From a virus: a stretch of 21,433 nucleotides of DNA. The stretch spans positions 1 to 21,433 of the IMG/VR virus record IMGVR_UViG_3300035665_000273. One strand, given 5' to 3'. This document shows, piece after piece, positions 12,849 to 20,429 of this stretch. The position numbers and the translations under genes are program-made. Every line of letters starts with the position of its first letter. The stretch's first letter is position 1. Under the pieces are notes generated by a model. It saw only the letters and a list, made by a program, of their open reading frames with translations. It ran no database searches and was not told the origin of the DNA.

Positions 12849-13724
12849 ATGAAACTTACCAACAAACACGGTCTGCCACAGACCTTTATCAATGTCATTC
12901 AGCGGCCTACTTATAGCAGAGGTAGCTCAGAGATCAGCGTCACTGAGATCCTGTCGCCACCGCAGCTAGTACAACTACGCCGCCGTCATGCAGATGATAT
13001 CGAAGTCGACGCGGCAGATCAGGTCTGGAGTCTGTTCGGCTCCGCAGTCCACAACATATTGCAGCACGGCCAAGACGAGAACCACGTTGTCGAGGAGCGC
13101 CTGTTCACCACGTTTGATAGCTGGAGTATCTCTGGTGCTATCGACTTGCAGACCTTTCAGTCTGACGGCTCTGTTGTCATCTCTGACTACAAGGTGACAT
13201 CTGCCTGGGCAGTCCAGCAGCAGAAGACCGAGTGGGTGGATCAGCTGAACCTGTACGCATGGCTAGTCGAGCGCGTGAAAGCGCATCCGGTTACTGGCCT
13301 ACAGATCATCGGCATCGTTCGGGATTGGAGCCGCAGAGAAGCTGCCCTGAAGGACACCTACCCGCAAGCGCCTATCGTTACGCTGGATATCCCGCTGTGG
13401 GATTCAGAGACACGCGAGCAGTTTGTGCGTGACCGACTGCGCCTGCACAACGAGGCTAACTTCGCGGCCGTCTCTGGCCAGATGCCAACCTGCACGTCAG
13501 AGGAAATGTGGGAGAAGCCAACCACGTTTGCCATCATGAAGGCCGGTGGTGTTCGTGCGAAGAAGGTCTGTGCCACGCAGGAAGAAGCAGACGCATTGAT
13601 TAAGACTAAGTTCCCCGGCCATGAGGTCGAGGTTAGAGAGGGCGGCAGGACACGCTGTGAGTCTTTCTGTCAGGTCGCACCATTTTGTGAGCAGTACAAA
13701 CTTTACCAACAGGAGAAGTCATGA
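12849..13724 (+). CDS. PD-(D/E)XK nuclease of the RecB/Cas4 type
   Basis: A 291-residue exonuclease-like protein. Motifs in order: GSAVH (64-68), EE (82-83), GAIDL with Asp99, SDYKVTSAW with Asp113 and Lys115, and QLNLYAWL (132-139), as in RecB- and Cas4-family nucleases. Three C-terminal cysteines (C270, C274, C280) may bind an iron-sulphur cluster as in Cas4 and AddB. The start at 12849 has GGGGAGG upstream; an earlier in-frame ATG lies in the promoter. With the ERF and SSB-like proteins just downstream it likely resects DNA ends for single-strand annealing recombination. Confidence 0.86.
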   Translation: MKLTNKHGLPQTFINVIQRPTYSRGSSEISVTEILSPPQLVQLRRRHADDIEVDAADQVWSLFGSAVHNILQHGQDENHVVEERLFTTFDSWSISGAIDLQTFQSDGSVVISDYKVTSAWAVQQQKTEWVDQLNLYAWLVERVKAHPVTGLQIIGIVRDWSRREAALKDTYPQAPIVTLDIPLWDSETREQFVRDRLRLHNEANFAAVSGQMPTCTSEEMWEKPTTFAIMKAGGVRAKKVCATQEEADALIKTKFPGHEVEVREGGRTRCESFCQVAPFCEQYKLYQQEKS

Positions 13725-13870
13725 AATATCTCGTCGCTATCTGGGCTATCGCTTCCGCATCCATGGCCTACGCCAGCTGCACATCACACAATTTCTGTGA
13801 CACCCGTGGCAACTGCACGTTCTGCACTACTTGCTGCTATGGCGGTGTGTGCAACACCACCTGCAACTAG
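13721..13870 (+). CDS. Secreted cysteine-rich mini-protein (8 Cys)
   Basis: A 49-residue protein joined to the nuclease stop by ATGA, with AGGAG 6 bases upstream of the ATG. Residues 1-18 form a signal peptide (MKYLVAIWAIASASMAYA) with an AYA cleavage site. The mature part of about 31 residues has eight cysteines (20, 26, 32, 35, 38, 39, 44, 48), enough for four disulphides in the periplasm or outside the cell. It is also rich in Thr, Asn and Gly. No family recognised. It is too short for ordinary ORF calling. It is odd within a recombination operon; possible roles are an inhibitor, toxin or surface protein. The lipoprotein alternative (YAS-C) lacks the usual Leu at -3. Confidence 0.75.
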   Translation: MKYLVAIWAIASASMAYASCTSHNFCDTRGNCTFCTTCCYGGVCNTTCN

Positions 13871-13878
13871 GAGAACAA

Positions 13879-14580
13879 ATGAAAAACATCGCCACAGCAC
13901 TGGTGAAAGCGCAGCGGGAGTTTGGCCCTGCGCTGAAGACCAGTACCAATCCACACTTTCGCAGCAAGTATGCTTCTCTTGATGCTTGTATCGAGGCCGT
14001 CCTCGATGCGTTGAACAACAACGGCATCTACCTGATGCAGCTGACAGACGAGCATGACGGCGGCGTGAAGGTCAGCACCATCTTCCTGCATGAATCAGGA
14101 GAACAACTGTCCGGTGGTAGCCTGTTCATGCCGGCCACCAAGCACGATGCACAGGGCTTTGGTTCCGCGCTTTCGTACGCTCGTCGCTATAGTCTGATGG
14201 CCGCCTGCGGTATCGCGCCAGAAGACGATGACGGCAACCAGGCAACAAAGACAGCGCCTGTAGTGGCACCAAAGCCAGTAGCCAAGCCTGCAACTCCACC
14301 TGCACCACCTGCTCCACCGAAGAAGATGGAAGGTCACGATCGTGAGTGGCAGCTCAAAGTATCTGCGGAGCCGGATACGGAGTGGGAAAACTGGCTGACT
14401 GTTGTCGTTGAAGCGACTGTCACGGCACTTGATTCAGCTTCCAACCTAGATGACATCATGAACATCTGGCGCACGAATGCCAACATCTACAAGCAGATTG
14501 AGATGCAAGATACCGTCGCCTACAGAGAGCTGGTCGACACATTCGGAACCTACAAGGGAGCATTCAAAGATGACAAATAA
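13879..14580 (+). CDS. erf: ERF-family single-strand annealing protein
   Basis: A 233-residue recombinase of the P22 Erf type. The N-terminal domain shows the family hallmarks: KAQREFGPALKTS, NPHFRSKYASLDA (24-36), LNNNGIYLMQ (46-55), and a GFGSALSYARRYSL segment (about 93-106). A Pro/Ala/Lys linker (about 125-150) leads to a C-terminal helical domain with acidic parts. Start 13879 has AGGAGAAC upstream; an earlier in-frame ATG at 13831 overlaps the secreted-peptide gene. It anneals complementary strands exposed by the nearby nuclease, and is followed by an SSB-like protein. Confidence 0.9.
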   Translation: MKNIATALVKAQREFGPALKTSTNPHFRSKYASLDACIEAVLDALNNNGIYLMQLTDEHDGGVKVSTIFLHESGEQLSGGSLFMPATKHDAQGFGSALSYARRYSLMAACGIAPEDDDGNQATKTAPVVAPKPVAKPATPPAPPAPPKKMEGHDREWQLKVSAEPDTEWENWLTVVVEATVTALDSASNLDDIMNIWRTNANIYKQIEMQDTVAYRELVDTFGTYKGAFKDDK

Positions 14581-14851
14581 GTACCCAAACTCTGGCCGCT
14601 TGAATTACAGCAAGCGCAAGATCCATCCGAAGTCACCTGATCTCTACGGCGACATCACCCTGGAGCGTAGCTACCTGCGTACGCTCTTGCAGGAAACGGA
14701 AGGTGATGACATCACGATCAAGTTGGACGCATGGCAGAACGATGGTCAGTACGGCACGTTCTTTCAGCTAAAGGTGAACACATGGAAGAAGACCGAGACA
14801 CTGGAGGCACCCAAGCCACCAGTAGTAGATGATTCAGACGTCCCGTTCTGA
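14570..14851 (+). CDS. SSB-like single-stranded DNA-binding protein
   Basis: A 93-residue protein starting inside the end of the ERF gene (11-base overlap), with GGGAG about 8 bases upstream. The N-terminal part (YPNSGRLNYSKRKIHPKSPD) and the strands FFQLKVNTW fit small phage OB-fold-like proteins. The C-terminus is a Pro linker and an acidic tip DDSDVPF, close to the DDDIPF tip by which bacterial SSB recruits partners. It likely coats single-stranded DNA and recruits the ERF or replication proteins. Confidence 0.72.
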   Translation: MTNKYPNSGRLNYSKRKIHPKSPDLYGDITLERSYLRTLLQETEGDDITIKLDAWQNDGQYGTFFQLKVNTWKKTETLEAPKPPVVDDSDVPF

Positions 14852-14858
14852 GGTGGCC

Positions 14859-15062
14859 ATGAACCATCTTATTGACCACCTGATCAACTTTGCCAACCTG
14901 CGCAGCGATGCAGCCCTTGCGAAGATCATAGGCGTACACCCGCCTACGATCTCCAAGCTGCGGCATGGCCATGTAACGTTAACGCCGTCTGTCATCTTGA
15001 AGATCCACGAAGCTTTTGATATCCCGATCAAAGAGATCAAGCGGATAGCGAATGGCAGCTAA
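14859..15062 (+). CDS. Cro/XRE-like helix-turn-helix regulator
   Basis: A 67-residue protein that is almost entirely an HTH domain: LRSDAALAKIIGV (14-26), a turn at HPP, recognition helix TISKLRHGH (30-38), then a helix with ILKIHEAFDIP. It resembles Cro/C1-type small repressors. The start has AGGTGG five bases upstream. It is one of three DNA-binding candidates (with the LexA-like and RHH proteins) that may bind the operators in this window. Confidence 0.82.
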   Translation: MNHLIDHLINFANLRSDAALAKIIGVHPPTISKLRHGHVTLTPSVILKIHEAFDIPIKEIKRIANGS

Positions 15063-15369
15063 GTCTCCGACGCAGCGCAGCCTCGAGTATCTGCGGGAGC
15101 AGGGCTATCACTGTGAGGTGGTAGAGAAGTGGAACCCGTGGAAGCGTGTGCGTCAGGATCTGTGGGGCTGGTGCGACATCCTGGCTATCCGCAGAGATGA
15201 AGTGCTGGCCGTACAGGTAACGAGCAGCGGGGTGTCATCAAGGATCAAGAAGATCCAGGAGTCCGACACTATCGCGCACGTCAGGGAGGCAGGCATCAGA
15301 GTGGAAGTGCATGGTTGGACTAAACGGGCTAACGGCAAGTACGCATTACGAATAGAGGACATCAGTTGA
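15052..15369 (+). CDS. Restriction-endonuclease-like fold protein
   Basis: A 105-residue protein starting within the HTH gene. After a helix (QRSLEYLREQGYHCEVVEKW) comes RQDLWGWCDILAIRRDEVLAVQVTSSG, the D-x(n)-Q-x-T pattern of PD-(D/E)XK-like phage proteins with Gln-Val-Thr in place of the (D/E)-x-K core. The following HVREAGIRVEVHGWTKR is a typical last strand. Such proteins are annotated as hypothetical nucleases or VRR-NUC-like; catalysis is uncertain because the Lys is replaced. Likely DNA binding in recombination. Confidence 0.65.
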   Translation: MAAKSPTQRSLEYLREQGYHCEVVEKWNPWKRVRQDLWGWCDILAIRRDEVLAVQVTSSGVSSRIKKIQESDTIAHVREAGIRVEVHGWTKRANGKYALRIEDIS

Positions 15370-15791
15370 AAGATCATCCACAGTTCGAATCAGTCAAGGT
15401 AGGGATCAAGCAGGACAACAGCGGCTACATCCTGACACTGCGCATTCACCCCGACGATCTGGATGAACGGATCATGCGGGACTTCGTAGGCGCCAGATAC
15501 ATGACGGTGATGGTCAGGCTGAACGAAGAAGAGAAGCCTATGAACCGGGAGCAAGAGCTGGCCAAGGACATGGTGCGTGTATCTGGAATGCTGTGCCGAG
15601 ATCCCAAGTTCTGGGAGTTCCTCTCGGAGTCCGGGCAGATCATTGAGAAATCAGACAAGGAAGCGACAGAATGGTTAAAGACATACCTGAAGGTGGAAAG
15701 CCGCGCCGACATTGGAAAAAGCCAGCAGGCGACGGAAAAGATGCTGGGAATAAAGCAGGAGTTCGCCGCGTGGAGAAGTCGAAGCGACTGA
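15366..15791 (+). CDS. Hypothetical recombination-operon protein
   Basis: A 141-residue protein from TTG 15366, whose TTGA overlaps the previous stop. The first half is strand-rich (YILTLRIHPDDLDERI, YMTVMVRLNEEE); the second half is helical with GMLCRDPKFWEFLSE, a pattern seen in unannotated phage proteins near recombination genes. Charged throughout. Function unknown. Confidence 0.68.
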   Translation: MKDHPQFESVKVGIKQDNSGYILTLRIHPDDLDERIMRDFVGARYMTVMVRLNEEEKPMNREQELAKDMVRVSGMLCRDPKFWEFLSESGQIIEKSDKEATEWLKTYLKVESRADIGKSQQATEKMLGIKQEFAAWRSRSD

Positions 15792-16054
15792 TCCCGTACT
15801 CGGTTTATCTGGATCCTGAGATACATGACGCGCTGAAAGAGAAGGCTCGCAACCGGCAGGCCAGCAAGATCGTGCGGGATGCAATCACCATGATCCTGGA
15901 AGGCGGCGATCAATTCTCTAGCGGCTACAAGCAAGCGCTGCGTGACGTGTCCAGCTTGATCCACAAGGATGATCTCGCCGGCTCAGTATCTGTGAACGAC
16001 AGACGGATCTCTGACCACTTGATAGATCAGATAGAGAGCATGGCCAATGACTAG
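15770..16054 (+). CDS. Ribbon-helix-helix DNA-binding protein
   Basis: A 94-residue protein. GTG 15770 is preferred, with AGGAG 8 bases upstream; a start at 15671 in the same frame would lie inside the upstream gene. The segment from KRLIPYSVYLDPEIHDALKE through NRQASKIVRDAITMILEG has the strand-helix-helix arrangement of CopG/Arc-type regulators. The C-terminal half is acidic and helical. Probably a transcriptional repressor of phage or host genes. Confidence 0.72.
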   Translation: MEKSKRLIPYSVYLDPEIHDALKEKARNRQASKIVRDAITMILEGGDQFSSGYKQALRDVSSLIHKDDLAGSVSVNDRRISDHLIDQIESMAND

Positions 16055-16274
16055 AGATGACATTATCCGCATGGCGCGAGAGGCTGGAATATCTAAGCCG
16101 TGGGATCAGGAGCCTGTGAAATGGGAAACGCTTGAACGCTTTGCCGAGTTGGTAGCAGCAGCGGAGCGCGAGGCGTGTGCTGCGTTGTGCGACAAGATAG
16201 CTGACGATGATGGGTTTGAAGGTGGGTATGCAGACTATTGCGCCGTTTCTATCCGCGCAAGGAGAGAACAATGA
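16047..16274 (+). CDS. Small protein with shared AEREACA C-terminal module
   Basis: A 75-residue protein (MTRDDIIRMAREAGISKPWD at the start). Its second half, FAELVAAAEREACAALCDKI to AVSIRARREQ, is a recurring module of tailed phages found again in the genes at 16549 and 17912. Overlaps the RHH stop by 8 bases. Function unknown; the repeated module suggests a common docking or regulatory role. Confidence 0.72.
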   Translation: MTRDDIIRMAREAGISKPWDQEPVKWETLERFAELVAAAEREACAALCDKIADDDGFEGGYADYCAVSIRARREQ

Positions 16275-16366
16275 GTAACTATCCGTTAGGCATGGTGTTG
16301 TTTGTAATTGGTTTAGCTTGCTGGTGTTTCTTTATGGGTTATTTGTATGGGAGGAACAGTGGCTAA
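16271..16366 (+). CDS. 31-residue single-span membrane peptide
   Basis: ATG 16271 is coupled by ATGA to the previous stop, with GGAGAG just upstream. It encodes MSNYPLG, a hydrophobic helix of about 15-18 residues (MVLFVIGLACWCFFMGYLY) and a polar GRNSG tail. A single transmembrane segment. Function unknown. Confidence 0.62.
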   Translation: MSNYPLGMVLFVIGLACWCFFMGYLYGRNSG

Positions 16367-16556
16367 GTTACCTTACACAATCACGATCTGCCCAGACGAG
16401 CCAAACCCTAAGCAGTTCACCGCGATGACGCCACAGTTGATCAACGCTATGCGATTTGGTTACGACATGACGATTGATCAGCGGCAGCAAATGTACCCCT
16501 CAGCACCGCAGGGTATAACGCAGATCAATAATCACAAGGAGAAGAACAGTGGATGA
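16359..16556 (+). CDS. Hypothetical small protein
   Basis: A 65-residue protein from GTG 16359, with GGGAGG 4-10 bases upstream; an ATG at 16347 in the same frame is less likely. Sequence opens MAKLPYTITICPDEPNPKQF. No domain recognised. Its stop overlaps the next GTG by a few bases, and both leaders share AACAGTGG. Confidence 0.65.
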   Translation: MAKLPYTITICPDEPNPKQFTAMTPQLINAMRFGYDMTIDQRQQMYPSAPQGITQINNHKEKNSG

Positions 16557-16902
16557 GGATAAAGCAGAAGTAATGCCAAATATAGATTACATATATTCGG
16601 CTGTGATAGCGGACAGTGAGGCACTGGAAGAGGCGAAGATGACGTTGGAGATCATTAAGAAAACTGATCCGGGCGTTTACGATGAGATGATTAACGACAC
16701 GCTTTCTTTGATTCGCAAAGCGTTGAGCAGTTCTATCCTTAGTGTTGTCGATAGGATGGTTAAAGTAGAGGTAGAAGCGGAGCGCGAGGCGTGTGCGAAG
16801 GTGGCTGAAGAGATGGGCAACATAGACGGAAACATGAACAAGACATGGCGCAACGGATGCTTTGACGTTGCGTTCGCTATCCGCGAGAGAGGCGCGTCAT
16901 GA
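16549..16902 (+). CDS. Small protein with AEREACA module
   Basis: A 117-residue acidic helical protein from GTG 16549 (AAGGAG upstream). The C-terminal part VEAEREACAKVAEEMG to FAIRERGAS is a paralogue of the modules at 16047 and 17912; the N-terminal half is unique. Coupled by ATGA to the glycosyltransferase. Function unknown. Confidence 0.72.
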   Translation: MDEDKAEVMPNIDYIYSAVIADSEALEEAKMTLEIIKKTDPGVYDEMINDTLSLIRKALSSSILSVVDRMVKVEVEAEREACAKVAEEMGNIDGNMNKTWRNGCFDVAFAIRERGAS

Positions 16903-17663
16903 TTGACGGCAAGCCAACCATCATGATCGGCACCCCTGCGTACGGCGGTGCGATGTTCATGGAGTACGTCGACAGTCTCGTGCGGAACATCAGCTTCCTA
17001 GAAAGCAAAGGGATCAAGACGCGCTGGCAGTTCATGAACAAAGAAGCGCTGATTACCCGTGCGCGCAATGAGATAGCCAGATACTTCTTGGATGAAACGC
17101 GGGATGACTATCTGATGTTCATCGACGCTGACATCTGGTTCCCGACCGACGGTATCTATCGGCTGCTCCAGCATGAGAAGGATGTGGTGTGCGGGATCTA
17201 TCCCAAGAAGTTCATGTTCTGGGATCGTATCCGGCAGGCTGCTCTGCGCGGCGAAAAGGATATCGAGAAGTTCGGCTGCTCGTATGTGCTGAATGCGGTG
17301 GATGATCAGGGTGATCCTGACGCAGTACCGCTCGGACCCGACGGCCTGGTAGAAGTACTGCACGGCGGCACAGGATTCATGATGATCCACAGGAACGTAC
17401 TGAAAGCCATGCGCTTCAAAGTACCCACCTACCGCACGTCATTGATACAGGATAACGGACAGTTTCTCGCCCCACTCACCCGAGAGTTCTTCGGCACCAG
17501 CATCACAGAGCTAGGATTGCTGTTGTCAGAGGACTATCACTTCTGCGAGTTGTGGAAGAAGGAGGGCGGTAAAATTTATGCAGACCCCACGATTGAGTTA
17601 CGCCACGTAGGCCAGCACGTCTACGCAGGGGATCTTATGCGCGCGGGGCGCAACAACACATAG
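16899..17663 (+). CDS. Anp1/GT2-like glycosyltransferase
   Basis: A 254-residue GT-A-fold glycosyltransferase. It opens with PTIMIGTPAYGGAMF, has ITRARNEIARYFL (52-64) and the metal-binding DxD in FIDADIWF (74-81), then VVCGIYPKK and a later EDYHFCELWKK (about 209) that fits the catalytic acidic site. This set is typical of Anp1/Mnn9-like phage glycosyltransferases. Donor and acceptor sugars cannot be told. First enzyme of the glycosylation block. Confidence 0.82.
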   Translation: MIDGKPTIMIGTPAYGGAMFMEYVDSLVRNISFLESKGIKTRWQFMNKEALITRARNEIARYFLDETRDDYLMFIDADIWFPTDGIYRLLQHEKDVVCGIYPKKFMFWDRIRQAALRGEKDIEKFGCSYVLNAVDDQGDPDAVPLGPDGLVEVLHGGTGFMMIHRNVLKAMRFKVPTYRTSLIQDNGQFLAPLTREFFGTSITELGLLLSEDYHFCELWKKEGGKIYADPTIELRHVGQHVYAGDLMRAGRNNT

Positions 17664-17672
17664 GAGGAAGCA

Positions 17673-17915
17673 ATGCTAAGAGATGGACAATTCGTCAAAG
17701 AGCCGCCACCAAAGATTGGCAGCCACTACGTGCCGCAGTTCTACCAGACAGTGCAGGACACCAACCGGATCATCGAGCAGGAAAGCCGGTGGCAGGCGTT
17801 CTACCGCAAGAACATTTCCAGCTTTGATGTTGGCGCAATCATGATTCTGATCTACGTAGCGCTGGCGGTTGTGATCACGACTCTGCGTGAGTTGTTTCAC
17901 TTCATCTTTGGATGA
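17673..17915 (+). CDS. Small C-terminal membrane-anchored protein
   Basis: An 80-residue protein with a polar N-terminal half (MLRDGQFVKEPPPKIGSHYV at the start) and a C-terminal transmembrane helix (AIMILIYVALAVVITTL). A strong AGGAGG precedes the ATG. It could tether glycosylation enzymes to the membrane, but this is positional inference. Its stop overlaps the next ATG. Confidence 0.65.
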   Translation: MLRDGQFVKEPPPKIGSHYVPQFYQTVQDTNRIIEQESRWQAFYRKNISSFDVGAIMILIYVALAVVITTLRELFHFIFG

Positions 17916-18112
17916 CCCGCAAGTTATTTGAGATGGCAAATCTGGCGGCAGAAGATGAGCAGTTGATCTATGCCCCAGATTCTGCGGCCATGTCTTGGAT
18001 GCGCAAGTTCTCCAAGATGGTAGTGGCAACAGAACGTGAGCGCTGCGCTCGACTGTGTGAAGAGGCCGGACACAAAGACATAGCAGCAACTATACGCAAG
18101 GGGGAGGAGTGA
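17912..18112 (+). CDS. Small protein with ERERCA module
   Basis: A 66-residue protein coupled by ATGA. Its C-terminal half VATERERCARLCEEAGHKDI to AATIRKGEE is the third copy of the module seen at 16047 and 16549. A few bases past the stop, 18117-18145 repeats in degraded form the end of the 16549 gene (IRERG), suggesting past duplication. Function unknown. Confidence 0.7.
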   Translation: MTRKLFEMANLAAEDEQLIYAPDSAAMSWMRKFSKMVVATERERCARLCEEAGHKDIAATIRKGEE

Positions 18113-18140
18113 ACAACTATCCGCGAGAGGGGGGTGCGCC

Positions 18141-18305
18141 ATGAGCAACTTTATTGCTGGCGTTCTTTGGTGTCTGTTTGCGCCAATAAGTTGGTTATGC
18201 AGGTTGTGTAAACACCCATTCAGGACGCAGTGGGAAGAGAGAAGCGTAGGTTTGTATGACCATTGCGAGGTGTGCGGAACCTTAGTTAAACAGGAGAACA
18301 CATGA
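18141..18305 (+). CDS. 54-residue zinc-ribbon-like small protein
   Basis: Opens MSNFIAGVLWCLFAPISWLC, a short hydrophobic stretch, then CRLCKHPF and later HCEVCG, two CxxC-type pairs that could bind zinc (as in DUF1660-like prophage proteins). ATG 18141 has GGGGGG about 5 bases upstream. Its stop overlaps the next ATG as ATGA. Function unknown. Confidence 0.6.
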   Translation: MSNFIAGVLWCLFAPISWLCRLCKHPFRTQWEERSVGLYDHCEVCGTLVKQENT

Positions 18306-18502
18306 CCAAAGAAGAAGCATGGCTTATGTGGATGAAAGAATCCAATCGCTACGTCGAATACGATTGGGACACGATCAAGAAGTCCTCGCACTGGCAAGCG
18401 TTCTCCCGTGGTTGGGATGCGGCAGCAATCAATGTTAACGGCTGGGACGGTGCCTACAAGATGGGCATGGAAGCAGGCAAAGAAATGGAGAAGAACACTT
18501 GA
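18302..18502 (+). CDS. Hypothetical small protein
   Basis: A 66-residue protein rich in Trp, Lys and Glu (MTKEEAWLMWMKESNRYVEY at the start), with WQAFSRGWDAA in the middle. Similar small acidic proteins occur in phages without known function. AGGAG precedes the ATG. Its TGA stop overlaps the TTG start of the fucosyltransferase. Confidence 0.7.
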   Translation: MTKEEAWLMWMKESNRYVEYDWDTIKKSSHWQAFSRGWDAAAINVNGWDGAYKMGMEAGKEMEKNT

Positions 18503-19443
18503 AAGTCGCCGTACACAATCACTACGAGTTCATCACCCGCGACGGCTACCTGTTCAAGAACGAGAACAGCGATGTCGGCCACAACCTGCTACGCCCGTGG
18601 GTAGAGTTGTACAAGTTGTGCCAAGCCAACGGCATAGAACTCTACACGCTTGACCAGGTTGATCCGGCAGAGCTGGACTTCGTGATCTACATGGATCGCC
18701 CACAGGTAGAGCCTGAGATCGGCAACGCCAAGAAGGCGCTGATCTTGTACGAACCAGACCTGATCCTGCCGCAGAACTGGGATACCGCGTATCACGATCA
18801 GTTCGCAAAAGTACTGACGTGGGATGACCGGCTGGTCGGGCGTGGCAACTACGTCAAGCACAACTTCACCGTGGACTGGAGCAGCAGGCTGAACACCGAG
18901 ATCCACAGATCGGAGTTCGAACGCCGCAAGTTACTGACGCTGATGCAGACGGCCAAGAACAGCCAGCAACTACACAGCCTGTACCCCAAGCGGATAGAAG
19001 CCATCTTCTGGTTCCAGCAGAACGCCATGTTCGAGTTTGATCTTTACGGCAGAGGCTGGGATATCAAGACCTTCTTCTGCGCCAAGGGTACGACGAACAA
19101 CAAGCTGGCTACGCTGCACAACTACCGCTTTGCCCTGACGTTTGAGAACTGCGACAACGCGGTCGGCTATATCAGCGAGAAGATCCTGGACGCCTTCATG
19201 GCCGGCATCGTCCCTGTGTACTGGGGCGCACCCAACATCCATGACCACATCCCGCGCGAGTGCTTCATTGACATGACGGACTTCGGCAGCTGGGAGGAGT
19301 TGTACGGCTTCCTGCGTGGCGTGGACTACCACCGCTACTGTGAGTATCTGGAGAACATCGACGCGTTCATCCGGTCAGACAAGAAGTTCAGCAACGAGCA
19401 TGAGATCAAACAACTGTACCGACTGATCGAGGAGAACAAATGA
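18499..19443 (+). CDS. GT10-type alpha-1,3-fucosyltransferase
   Basis: A 314-residue enzyme with the C-terminal GDP-fucose-binding signature of the GT10 family: LTFENCDN (213-220), [20 protein letters not shown] (224-243), and PRECFID (252-258). The N-terminal domain holds the acceptor side. GT10 members transfer fucose from GDP-fucose to GlcNAc or other sugars. Start is TTG 18499, coupled by TTGA to the previous stop, with GGAGAAG upstream. It is immediately followed by both genes for GDP-fucose synthesis, which confirms the donor. The acceptor is unknown. Confidence 0.87.
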   Translation: MKVAVHNHYEFITRDGYLFKNENSDVGHNLLRPWVELYKLCQANGIELYTLDQVDPAELDFVIYMDRPQVEPEIGNAKKALILYEPDLILPQNWDTAYHDQFAKVLTWDDRLVGRGNYVKHNFTVDWSSRLNTEIHRSEFERRKLLTLMQTAKNSQQLHSLYPKRIEAIFWFQQNAMFEFDLYGRGWDIKTFFCAKGTTNNKLATLHNYRFALTFENCDNAVGYISEKILDAFMAGIVPVYWGAPNIHDHIPRECFIDMTDFGSWEELYGFLRGVDYHRYCEYLENIDAFIRSDKKFSNEHEIKQLYRLIEENK

Positions 19444-20429
19444 AGGCACTGATCACAGGCGTGACCGGACAAGACGGTTCATACCTAGCAGAGCTGTTGT
19501 TGGAAAAGGGATACGAGGTACACGGCATCAAGCGCCGTTGCTCCAACCTGAACACCGAACGGGTGGATCATCTCTTTGGCAATCCCAACTTCCACCTGCA
19601 CTACGGTGACATGACCGACGGCAGCAACCTTGCTCACTTGGTCAAGAAGATCAAGCCCACAGAGATATACAACCTTGCAGCCCAGAGCCATGTGGCTGTC
19701 AGCTTCGAGCAGCCTGAGTACACCGCCAACGCTGATGCCGTGGGTACTCTGCGTTTACTGGAAGCGGCACTCTGGGAGGAGGCCAAGTTCTACCAAGCAT
19801 CTACCAGCGAGATGTTTGGCGCTAGTCCTGCGCCACAGGATGAGCAAACGCCGTTCTATCCGCGCAGTCCGTACGGTGCAGCCAAGCTGTACGCCCACTG
19901 GATCACGGTCAACTACCGCGAGGCCTACGGTATGTACGCCTGCTCGGGCATCCTGTTCAACCACGAATCCCCACGCCGTGGCGAAACATTCGTCACCCGC
20001 AAGATCGTGCAGGGTCTAGTCAGGATCAAACGCGGCCAGCAAGACAGGTTGTTGCTGGGTAACTTGGACGCTCGCAGAGACTGGGGTCACGCCAAGGATT
20101 ACGTCCGCGCCATGTGGCTGATGCTTCAGCAGGACGAGCCAGAGGACTTTGTGATTGCCACCGGCTACACATGGACGGTCAGACACTTTGTGAAAGCGGT
20201 CGCTGCCAGACTATGCATGAACCTAGTCTGGAGCGGCAAGGGCGCAAATGAAACCGCAAGCTGGCAGGGCAAGGCGGTAGTGGCTATTGATGCCAAATAC
20301 CTGCGGCCGGCAGAAGTGGACACCCTGTGCGGAGATGCCACCAAGGCGAAAGAGAAACTAGGCTGGGTGCCTGAGTACACATTTGACCAACTGGTAGACG
20401 AGATGGTGGAGGCTGAACTTGAAAGGTAA
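19440..20429 (+). CDS. gmd: GDP-mannose 4,6-dehydratase
   Basis: Converts GDP-mannose to GDP-4-keto-6-deoxymannose, the first step to GDP-fucose. A 329-residue short-chain dehydrogenase/reductase: TGVTGQDG (6-13) binds NADP, STSEMFG (121-127) carries the catalytic Thr and Glu, and Y145-x3-K149 (SPYGAAK) is the catalytic pair. [17 protein letters not shown] (173-189) is a GMD hallmark. Length is a little shorter than the roughly 370 residues usual for bacterial GMD. Coupled by ATGA to the fucosyltransferase. Such genes occur in some cyanophages, so a phage copy is plausible. Confidence 0.95.
   Translation: MKALITGVTGQDGSYLAELLLEKGYEVHGIKRRCSNLNTERVDHLFGNPNFHLHYGDMTDGSNLAHLVKKIKPTEIYNLAAQSHVAVSFEQPEYTANADAVGTLRLLEAALWEEAKFYQASTSEMFGASPAPQDEQTPFYPRSPYGAAKLYAHWITVNYREAYGMYACSGILFNHESPRRGETFVTRKIVQGLVRIKRGQQDRLLLGNLDARRDWGHAKDYVRAMWLMLQQDEPEDFVIATGYTWTVRHFVKAVAARLCMNLVWSGKGANETASWQGKAVVAIDAKYLRPAEVDTLCGDATKAKEKLGWVPEYTFDQLVDEMVEAELER

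Noticed and set aside
13721-13870. Lipoprotein (lipobox) reading of the cysteine-rich peptide
   Set aside because: The residues before Cys20 are YAS, lacking the usual Leu/Val at -3, while AYA gives a good ordinary signal peptidase site.
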